Below are positions 1 to 5,878 of a DNA stretch of 8,108 nt, one piece after another. A program made the position numbers and the translations under genes. The notes under the pieces are model-generated. The model was not told where the DNA came from. It did no database searches and saw only the letters and a list, made by a program, of their open reading frames with translations. Position 1 is the first letter of the stretch; each line of letters begins with the position of its first letter. The stretch comes from Methanobacteriota archaeon (GTDB lineage Archaea; Thermoplasmatota; Poseidoniia; Poseidoniales; Poseidoniaceae): the NCBI GenBank assembly GCA_002697705.1, contig NZXL01000044.1, forward strand, positions 39,844 through 47,951. The letters are read 5' to 3'.

Positions 1-34
1 CGAGTATTGCTATGGTCACCAAGGGTCTGCGCAT
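1..34 (-). CDS. Possible start of a divergent secreted or membrane protein (5' fragment, runs off the left edge)
   Basis: Read on the minus strand from an ATG at 34-32, eleven codons are visible before the edge: M-R-R-P-L-V-T-I-A-I-L. Two arginines followed by a hydrophobic run look like the beginning of a signal peptide, and the opening resembles the lipoprotein leader that starts at 5804 (M-R-R-A-L-L-S-I-A-L). A GAGG at 45-42 sits seven bases ahead of this ATG and could serve as ribosome binding site. The frame is also open upstream to an ATG at 97-95, but the shorter start gives the better leader. A competing reading is that a plus-strand gene ends here, with a stop at 60-62. Only 11 residues are seen, so the product cannot be named. 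Confidence 0.3.
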   Translation of the reverse strand, partial: MRRPLVTIAIL

Positions 35-65
35 TATGTGGCCTCGATGGTATAGCACATGAATT

Positions 66-84
66 AAACGGCTCGCCGTTTTTT
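66..84 (+). terminator. Hairpin followed by a T-run (possible transcription terminator)
   Basis: AAACGG at 66-71 pairs with CCGTTT at 76-81 around a CTCG loop, and the Ts continue to 84. This is a 6-bp stem with an oligo-T tail, the shape of an intrinsic terminator on the plus strand; in archaea the T-run itself is the main signal. It would suit a plus-strand gene ending just upstream, for example the frame that stops at 60-62. If the left-edge gene is instead divergent, the hairpin lies in a shared promoter region and its role is unclear. Confidence 0.35.
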
Positions 85-103
85 GTATCGATGACATGAT
101 AGA

Positions 104-117
104 CCCTATAGATAGGG
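104..117. promoter_or_regulatory. 14-bp dyad CCCTAT-AG-ATAGGG overlapping the ribosome binding site of the thioredoxin-like gene
   Basis: CCCTAT (104-109) is the perfect reverse complement of ATAGGG (112-117), separated by AG. The right arm supplies the GGG of the Shine-Dalgarno-like GGGAG at 115-119, which ends six bases before the ATG at 126. The dyad could be an operator. The 2-nt spacer is too tight for a full hairpin in RNA, although a slightly opened form could mask the ribosome binding site. The symmetry and the overlap are seen directly; any regulatory role is inference. Confidence 0.3.
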
Positions 118-125
118 AGTGATTC

Positions 126-500
126 ATGGCTACTTTAGAAATCTCAGAACCTATGTTTGCAGAAACTATTGAATCGAATAAATTGGTTATACTCGACTTT
201 TGGGCTGAATGGGGTGGGCCTTGTAAGGCATATGGCCCAGTTTATGAGAAGGTCTCTGAAGAATTCCCAGATGTGGTTTTTGGAAAAATTGATACCGAGG
301 CTCAGCCAGAACTTGGACGTTTATTCAATATTAGGTCGATTCCTACAACAATCGCATTCAAAGAGGAAATTGGAGTTTTTATGCAACCAGGTGCATTACC
401 TGAAGACGCTCTTCGTGATTTAGTAAATATGCTAATAGGTCTTGACATGGATGAAGTTCGTGAAGAATTAGCAAAGCGAGAACAAGAAAAAACAGAATGA
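126..500 (+). CDS. Thioredoxin-fold protein with a degenerate active site (WGGPC instead of WCGPC)
   Basis: This 124-residue cytoplasmic protein has a complete single thioredoxin domain: the strand and active-site segment DFWAEWGGPCK (residues 24-34), the cis-proline loop SIPT with Pro73, and a QPGALP segment (87-92) typical of a short thioredoxin subfamily whose C-terminus reads LDMDEVR. Thioredoxins reduce protein disulfides through a CxxC pair in which the first Cys attacks the substrate. Here that residue is Gly30 (codon GGT, 213-215), while the resolving Cys33 (222-224) remains and is the only Cys in the protein. Classical dithiol reductase activity is therefore not expected. A redox-inactive chaperone or binding role, or a single-base assembly error (TGT to GGT), are the alternatives. 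The ORF is otherwise intact and the rest of the fold is well conserved. The ATG is supported by GGGAG at 115-119. The S15 hydrolase follows after 56 bp on the same strand. Confidence 0.9.
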   Translation: MATLEISEPMFAETIESNKLVILDFWAEWGGPCKAYGPVYEKVSEEFPDVVFGKIDTEAQPELGRLFNIRSIPTTIAFKEEIGVFMQPGALPEDALRDLVNMLIGLDMDEVREELAKREQEKTE

Positions 501-503
501 TTA

Positions 504-520
504 GCATTGTTCATCAATGC
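504..520 (+). other. Small stem-loop between the thioredoxin-like gene and the peptidase gene
   Basis: GCATTG (504-509) pairs perfectly with CAATGC (515-520) around a five-base loop, TTCAT. It begins three bases after the TGA at 498-500. No T-run follows, so it is not a convincing intrinsic terminator. It could protect the 3' end of the upstream message or act as a weak attenuator. GCATTGT recurs as a direct copy at 547-553, just ahead of the next start codon. The role is unknown. Confidence 0.25.
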
Positions 521-556
521 GATGAGTTCAAGAATTAACGATGTTGGCATTGTAGC

Positions 557-2365
557 ATGGACTTCCGCCCATGGCTGATTCTTTTGGTTATGCTTAGCGC
601 AAGCCTTTCTGGTTGCTTAGGTGAAGACGAAGCCATGGATTCGATGGATGATGAGGATGATTTTTATCCAGAGCCATGGAATAGAGCATACCTTGAGTAT
701 GAAGATAATGATTCTTTTAGCCGTGTTTCAATGCCGGGACTTTACGAGATAGGTGAAGCTCAGTCGATTTACGTGCCAGTACCAACGATCACGGCAGCAG
801 ATGGTGGTGCAGGTATTACTGGTGGCGCTGAAGTACATCTTGGATTGTGGCTTCCAGTCATCGAAGGATGCGATTACACCGCCAGTAATCTTTCCGAAGA
901 ATGTAAAGTTCCAGTGATTTCAGAGGTTGGACCTTACTATGATGACGGTGATGTTTCCGCAACTACTCCTGCAGACCGTCTTGGTCGCTTTTTAATCGAG
1001 AATTATGTCCCTCATGGATATGGTGTTGCTCAAGTCTCAGTATTTGGCACCGGTAACTCGAATCATTGTATGGATTTGATGGGAACTGATGAACAAAGAG
1101 GAATAGATGCTGCAGTTTCATGGCTTGGAGAGCAACCTTGGTCAAATGGTAAAGTTGGTATGATTGGTAAGTCTTACGACGGTAGTACACCTTGGCAGGC
1201 AGCAACATTTGGTAACCCGTATCTTTCAACAATAGTTCCTATGTCTGGTTTGATTGGAGTTCACGAATTAATGTGGAGAAATGGAAGTATGGAAGCACGT
1301 GGTGCTATAATGCATAACGGTGTTTATGGTTCATTTGGTATCGATGGTGATGTTAGCGATTCAGAAAATCTGTGTGAAGGATATGTTGAAGGATATGTCA
1401 ATGGGCCTCTAGCATACCAAACTGGAGGAATGGTAGAATTTGCTGGAAATACTTACTGGACCGAACGTTCATTCTTAGGTAGAGTAGTTCAAAATTATCA
1501 AGGCTCAGTTTACATCATTCAAGGAATGCAGGATTGGAATGTAGATCCTCACATGGCATTCCCTACTCACCAAATCATGGAAGAGGCTGGAATTGAAGTT
1601 AAGACTCTTGCTGGACAATGGGCTCATGATTATCCAGACCGGGTTTCAGGTCATAGTTCACAAGGCTCTGGTGAAGGGGCTGAGGCTTATCCTTACACGC
1701 TTAGATGGGATTGGGCTGATGAGATGCTTTACTGGTTTGATTGGTACTTGAAAGGCGAAGGTAGAGAGCCAACCTTGGGTGTTGAGATGCAAGATAACAG
1801 AGGGGGATGGCGATTTGAATCAACATATCCTGCACTTGATACTGAGTATCTTGTAATCAGTGGTGCTGAATTATCACCTGATGGAGCCGCAATCTCTGCA
1901 GCCTCAACCATTACTATGACATATGGTCCATTCGAGGAAGACATCTACATTGCAGGTATGCCGACATTCCACATTCCTGTAACCCCAAGTACTCTCAATG
2001 GCGCTCATGGTTATTTGGAAATGAGAGATGATAATGGCATGAGACTAGGCCATGCTGTTATGGATTACAGATTCCATGCTGGTGGTCGTGATGGACAACT
2101 AGCATTGATTCCTTATGTCGAAGTAACTGGATACATGGAATTTATGCCAATGGATGTTTTCCTTTCAGCAGGAGAATCAATTACCATATTAATGACTCAA
2201 ACTGGGCAAGATTACGTTCCTTCCTCCTCTTCAGTAGGAGGCTATTCAATAGATTGGGATGAGGCTACTCTGACTTTGCCAATCGTCAAGAGAACATGCA
2301 ATGACTTATTCCAAGCCCCAATGCAAGATTATGGTAATTCTGAAGAAGGACTTAGAATATGCTGA
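557..2365 (+). CDS. Secreted lipoprotein X-Pro dipeptidyl-peptidase/CocE-type (S15) serine hydrolase
   Basis: This 602-residue protein starts with a lipoprotein signal peptide: hydrophobic residues 7-17 and lipobox L-S-G-C with Cys20. An acidic linker (about 23-35) follows, so the mature enzyme should sit tethered on the outer membrane face. The alpha/beta-hydrolase domain (about 65-400) shows the family landmarks: VGPYYDD (124-130, oxyanion region), [17 protein letters not shown] with nucleophile Ser206, GMQDWNV with probable catalytic Asp326, and QWAHDYP with probable His357. The C-terminal part (about 420-600) fits the jelly-roll domain of the PepX/CocE family. Members cleave X-Pro dipeptides from peptide N-termini or hydrolyse esters and amides; the substrate here cannot be told, but scavenging of extracellular peptides is a reasonable inference. 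Cys105/Cys116 and Cys581/Cys602 could form disulfides. ATG 557 is the first ATG after an in-frame TAA at 536-538. No Shine-Dalgarno is visible; AT-rich GAATTAA lies about 22 bases upstream. Confidence 0.9.
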   Translation: MDFRPWLILLVMLSASLSGCLGEDEAMDSMDDEDDFYPEPWNRAYLEYEDNDSFSRVSMPGLYEIGEAQSIYVPVPTITAADGGAGITGGAEVHLGLWLPVIEGCDYTASNLSEECKVPVISEVGPYYDDGDVSATTPADRLGRFLIENYVPHGYGVAQVSVFGTGNSNHCMDLMGTDEQRGIDAAVSWLGEQPWSNGKVGMIGKSYDGSTPWQAATFGNPYLSTIVPMSGLIGVHELMWRNGSMEARGAIMHNGVYGSFGIDGDVSDSENLCEGYVEGYVNGPLAYQTGGMVEFAGNTYWTERSFLGRVVQNYQGSVYIIQGMQDWNVDPHMAFPTHQIMEEAGIEVKTLAGQWAHDYPDRVSGHSSQGSGEGAEAYPYTLRWDWADEMLYWFDWYLKGEGREPTLGVEMQDNRGGWRFESTYPALDTEYLVISGAELSPDGAAISAASTITMTYGPFEEDIYIAGMPTFHIPVTPSTLNGAHGYLEMRDDNGMRLGHAVMDYRFHAGGRDGQLALIPYVEVTGYMEFMPMDVFLSAGESITILMTQTGQDYVPSSSSVGGYSIDWDEATLTLPIVKRTCNDLFQAPMQDYGNSEEGLRIC

Positions 2366-2417
2366 AATCTAATTTTCAAGCACTATTCTCTTAAGCCGAT
2401 GACAAACAATTAGTCAT

Positions 2418-4406
2418 ATGGTGCTAAGTTTATTGCCAGGTGTCGGAGAAAGATTAGCTAAGAAGATTACAGATCATTTTGGTTCAGAACAAATTGCTAT
2501 TGACTATCTAAAAGCAGGCGATATAGGTCGAATTGCCGAAGTTGAAGGTCTTTCACCTAAACGAGCATTATCCTTGGCAAGATGTGTTGCTGGCGATGAT
2601 GGACAATTCCTTGCGACCAAAGAGTCGGTTAAATTACATCAAAAGTTAATTCAACAAATATCCGGTTTTGCAGCCTGTGCAGCAACTCGTGATAGAATGC
2701 AATTACTGACTCCGATAAGAGACATTACCACAAGGAGAAACAAAATAACAACTGCAATGGACTTTTTGGAATCATATCCTCAAATTGAAAAAAATCTCAA
2801 CTCATCATTTCGTAGTCTTGGGGCAACAAGAAATACCATCGAAAGGTATCAACGCGTTGTAGTTAGTCATGAACCAAGAGAACATTTGAAGAAATATTGC
2901 CGAGTTCTAACTCCCTCTGATGGAGAGACATGGAAGGATTATACAGTCTTCAAATCGGTAACATGGATTGGTAGCGGAGCACCATCTCAAGTTCCCGATG
3001 GATGGATTGTCCTAGGTAGTTCTCCAAAAGATGAGGTGATACTTCCCGAAAGAACCCTTGATTGGTTCACCAATAATAAGCGAATATTAGAATGCCTATC
3101 CAGTACCATTAATCTACTAAGGTCTGGCTCAATAGATCATGAATTCCTTGGATTGCTCAGTGAATCTACTACAGGGCTGTCGCAACTACCAGAATTACTC
3201 CAAATGCTATTTGATGAAGGTGATATCGCAAAAGCAGAACAAGTAAAAGACCAGATCTGGCCATTTACTAAGAATCTTCAAACTCAAGTTCACCAACAGG
3301 TCGAACAAGCAATGAATGATGCTAAGTTGGCACTTAGTGGCTCTGAATTACTTGAGGCACTTTCTGATGGAGCGGGCTTTCAACGTAAACTGAAAGAAGT
3401 AACAGGACATGTAATCGATGAAGCAATGCAAGAGGCAACAAATCAATTTTCGGAGTTACTTCAAGGAACGGGGATTCGTAGTCCTCCAGTAATTTTTACT
3501 TCGGACTGGCCTGCTAAAATAGACCGCCAAGTGATAGATAGAATCGATTCAGCATTGGAAGAAAAACTCAAGGCTCAACAAGCAGACCACGTCTATAATA
3601 TGGCTAGAAAACTAGGGCCCCTCAAGAGTTTATGTGAAGACGGAATTAGAAATTTAGTCGAATGTGAGCAATGGTTAGCAATAGCTAGGTGGTCACAACA
3701 TTATGGATGCAAGATGCCAGAAATTGTTTCGCATGGGATATGGGTGGAAAATGGCAGACATATCATGCTAGGACTCGAACCTGACCCTGTGACTTATGGC
3801 CTTGGAGAAGCGGCTCAAGAAGGCGATAAGCAGAATTTATCCTTACTAACAGGTGCTAATTCTGGAGGGAAAACCACCCTGCTTGAGTTACTTGCACATA
3901 CTTGTATTCTAGCTCATATGGGTCTTCCAGTTCCTGCTGATAAGGCTAAAGTTGGTGGCGTTGAATCATTACACATCTTAGCAAAAGCAGGTGGTACGCA
4001 GAGTGCAGGTGCTCTAGAACAAACCCTTGTTGAACTCGCAGATGTAGTTAGTGACCCAACTCCCAAATTGATACTTGCAGATGAACTAGAAGCGATAACA
4101 GAACCAGGTGCAGGTGCTAGAATTATTGCCGGAATGTTACTGGCAGCACGTTCACAACCTGAAACTTGCATGATGCTTGTTACTCATTTGGCTCCTGCTA
4201 TTATCAAGGCATCACAATGTGATGATTTTAGAGTTGATGGAATTGAGGCAAGTGGGCTGGACGCTGACCTTGAATTGGTAGTGGACAGAACTCCAAAGCG
4301 AAATCATCTTGCCCGTTCAACACCAGAACTAATCGTCAAGCGATTAGTTGAACGAAGTAGTGGCCATGCAAAGGAATTATTCGGAGAAATCTTACAGATG
4401 TTTTAA
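2418..4406 (+). CDS. HhH-containing MutS2/MutS5-like DNA-binding ATPase (archaeal MutS homologue)
   Basis: This 662-residue cytoplasmic protein opens with a helix-hairpin-helix motif, LPGVGERLAKKI (6-17), and probably a second HhH-like turn around EVEGLSPKRA (41-50), indicating sequence-independent DNA binding. A long helical region (about 90-460) corresponds to the MutS core/lever and clamp. The C-terminal ABC-type ATPase has Walker A GANSGGKT (479-486, Lys485), the signature segment SAGALEQTLVEL from Ser529, Walker B LILADELEAI with Asp555-Glu556, and the switch His590 in LVTHLAP. Lack of the mismatch-recognition domain with its Phe-x-Glu motif, and the overall layout, place it with the MutS2/MutS5-like group rather than MutS1. 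No C-terminal Smr nuclease domain is present; the protein ends soon after the ATPase. Related proteins act on branched DNA or recombination intermediates; that role is inferred here. There is no Shine-Dalgarno before ATG 2418, so leaderless translation is possible. The stop abuts the stop of the convergent gene. Confidence 0.88.
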   Translation: MVLSLLPGVGERLAKKITDHFGSEQIAIDYLKAGDIGRIAEVEGLSPKRALSLARCVAGDDGQFLATKESVKLHQKLIQQISGFAACAATRDRMQLLTPIRDITTRRNKITTAMDFLESYPQIEKNLNSSFRSLGATRNTIERYQRVVVSHEPREHLKKYCRVLTPSDGETWKDYTVFKSVTWIGSGAPSQVPDGWIVLGSSPKDEVILPERTLDWFTNNKRILECLSSTINLLRSGSIDHEFLGLLSESTTGLSQLPELLQMLFDEGDIAKAEQVKDQIWPFTKNLQTQVHQQVEQAMNDAKLALSGSELLEALSDGAGFQRKLKEVTGHVIDEAMQEATNQFSELLQGTGIRSPPVIFTSDWPAKIDRQVIDRIDSALEEKLKAQQADHVYNMARKLGPLKSLCEDGIRNLVECEQWLAIARWSQHYGCKMPEIVSHGIWVENGRHIMLGLEPDPVTYGLGEAAQEGDKQNLSLLTGANSGGKTTLLELLAHTCILAHMGLPVPADKAKVGGVESLHILAKAGGTQSAGALEQTLVELADVVSDPTPKLILADELEAITEPGAGARIIAGMLLAARSQPETCMMLVTHLAPAIIKASQCDDFRVDGIEASGLDADLELVVDRTPKRNHLARSTPELIVKRLVERSSGHAKELFGEILQMF

Positions 4407-5804
4407 TCAGTAAGGTAGATTCAATTCAACTGCGAATAATGGATCTGGATCTGTTGAATCATGGTATGCAACAATAACACCGCCATCAGATAGAATCCCT
4501 AATGACGCAAAGTCAAATCGGATGTCATTACCTGCACCTGAAGTAGAATCTAAATCTCCTTGTCCAATGTATGTGAATGTATCAGGGGACATATCTTCTG
4601 AGTATCCTCTTACGTGGAAAAGTGTGTCAACATCAGGGCCACCAGCACTTTGGTATCTAACATTCAAAACAAATAGGTCTAATTCCCCATTTGCTTGGAA
4701 TTCCCATTCCTCTATCTGTGAAGCCATATCTGACATATCATAGGTATAATTCTGCCATGATTGTGCACCATCTTTAGACATGTAATGAGTAAATGTATTT
4801 CCTGAATTAGCTACACAGTGAATAGTTCCCGATGAATCGATTTGACAATATTCGGAAGGGAATTGAACCGCTAATTCATTCCATGAAAGTGAAGTATCCA
4901 TGAAAGCAGCATTGCCATTATTATAGTAACTAGGGAATACTAACCCTCCACTCGGCATTGGGAATGCACGCATCTCTTTGTGTGGTTTATTGACATCATA
5001 ATACTCTGGTAGAGAAGCATTTGTGAAATCTAAATCTAGTTCAACATCAGGCTCTCCACCATCTCTTCCTGGGAATTGGAATGGATAATAATTCAGTCCA
5101 TCAACACTTATTTGTCCTCCAGCATTCAAACTTTGGTGCCAGAAGTTAGAGACAACTATACTAGCCCAATCTCCACTACCCATTGTAGATTGAATAGGTC
5201 CGACAACTTCGACTTGCCACGAACGGTCATAGAATGGTTCTGTGATACGGTTGTAACACCATTTCCATTGGTCTTCTGATTGATCATACAATAAGGCATA
5301 GAATTTGTCCAGTTTCAAATCCCCTCCAACATAAGGGAACCATGACATCGAGATAATATCACCATTTGTTGCCTGAACAATGCTACCTTCTCCAAGCCCT
5401 TCTTGGCCAGGATTGGTTGGGACAGCAGTCACACATTGACCAAGTGCAGGTAGGACGCCTGGGATGTATGTGTCCCATTCATGGCCTCTGTCATTACTCC
5501 AGACAGGATATTCTCCACCGATGTTGAGAATCTGTCCTTCAATAGATGTGGCCAAATAATGCTCACAGCAATTGCCACCATAAGATGCATCAAAAACAGC
5601 CCAAGATAAATTGGTGGTTTCATTGGTTCTCAAATCAACACTGACGAACATTCTTTCATCTACATGACTTTGTGAGTCTATCAAGGAATATGAATCCCAA
5701 AGAGGTATTTCCACTTCAGATTCAACCAGAGCTTCACCTTCGCCAAAACAGCCTGCTGTCATCATGGAGATGACTAGTGCTATACTCAGCAATGCTCGGC
5801 GCAT
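4407..5804 (-). CDS. Lipoprotein with sialidase-type Asp-box repeats (probable beta-propeller), function unknown
   Basis: This 465-residue protein has a clear lipoprotein leader: Arg2-Arg3, a hydrophobic core, and lipobox T-A-G-C with Cys19. The mature chain is expected outside the cell. One good Asp-box (SxDxGxxW) occurs at 103-110, S-N-D-R-G-H-E-W. Degenerate copies lie at 301-308 (F-M-D-T-S-L-S-W) and 343-350 (S-K-D-G-A-Q-S-W). Such boxes mark BNR/sialidase-type beta-propellers, but the catalytic Arg triad of true sialidases cannot be assigned, so enzyme activity is not claimed. Several Cys, including a vicinal pair at 79-80, suggest disulfides. The ATG is well placed after the leader, with AGGGG (5814-5810) five bases upstream as ribosome binding site. 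It lies 74 bp downstream of another propeller lipoprotein on the same strand, and its stop directly abuts that of the MutS-like gene. The exact product is not recognised. Confidence 0.8.
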   Translation of the reverse strand: MRRALLSIALVISMMTAGCFGEGEALVESEVEIPLWDSYSLIDSQSHVDERMFVSVDLRTNETTNLSWAVFDASYGGNCCEHYLATSIEGQILNIGGEYPVWSNDRGHEWDTYIPGVLPALGQCVTAVPTNPGQEGLGEGSIVQATNGDIISMSWFPYVGGDLKLDKFYALLYDQSEDQWKWCYNRITEPFYDRSWQVEVVGPIQSTMGSGDWASIVVSNFWHQSLNAGGQISVDGLNYYPFQFPGRDGGEPDVELDLDFTNASLPEYYDVNKPHKEMRAFPMPSGGLVFPSYYNNGNAAFMDTSLSWNELAVQFPSEYCQIDSSGTIHCVANSGNTFTHYMSKDGAQSWQNYTYDMSDMASQIEEWEFQANGELDLFVLNVRYQSAGGPDVDTLFHVRGYSEDMSPDTFTYIGQGDLDSTSGAGNDIRFDFASLGILSDGGVIVAYHDSTDPDPLFAVELNLPY

Positions 5805-5809
5805 GAAAT

Positions 5810-5814
5810 CCCCT
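5810..5814 (-). promoter_or_regulatory. Shine-Dalgarno (AGGGG) of the Asp-box lipoprotein gene
   Basis: On the minus strand AGGGG ends five bases before the ATG at 5804-5802, a good anti-16S match and spacing. It supports the chosen start, which also gives the cleanest lipoprotein signal peptide. Confidence 0.55.
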
Positions 5815-5846
5815 ACACCCTATATTGTTTGAATGCGTCGATTTTT

Positions 5847-5861
5847 AGAATTATTAATTCT
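5847..5861. promoter_or_regulatory. 15-bp perfect palindrome AGAATTA-T-TAATTCT upstream of the Asp-box lipoprotein gene
   Basis: The arms AGAATTA (5847-5853) and TAATTCT (5855-5861) are exact reverse complements around one central base. It lies 43-57 bp upstream of the ATG at 5804, in the 74-bp gap between the two lipoprotein genes, where an archaeal TATA/BRE element would be expected. It may be the promoter core, an operator, or both. It is not followed by Ts on the minus strand, so it is not a good terminator for the upstream gene. In AT-rich DNA such symmetry can arise by chance. Confidence 0.35.
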
Positions 5862-5878
5862 CAGGATTAAATTTTATC

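Noticed and set aside
1..125. tRNA or other structured RNA gene at the left edge
   Set aside because: No T-loop (GTTCGA-type) sequence or cloverleaf pairing was found; only a short hairpin and a dyad are present.
58..452. Repeats considered as CRISPR or nucleotide tandem repeats (the calcium-loop repeats of the protein at 7378-5879; coordinates here are residue numbers)
   Set aside because: The repetition is at protein level only. The spacing is uneven and the DNA copies are diverged, so there is no CRISPR array or DNA repeat.
302..550. Minus-strand ORF of 82 codons opposite the thioredoxin-like gene
   Set aside because: It lies antisense to a well-supported gene, has no recognisable motif or ribosome binding site, and looks like a shadow frame.
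963..1232. Minus-strand ORF of 89 codons inside the S15 hydrolase gene
   Set aside because: It is antisense to the most conserved part of the hydrolase, including the Ser206 motif, and its translation has no family features.
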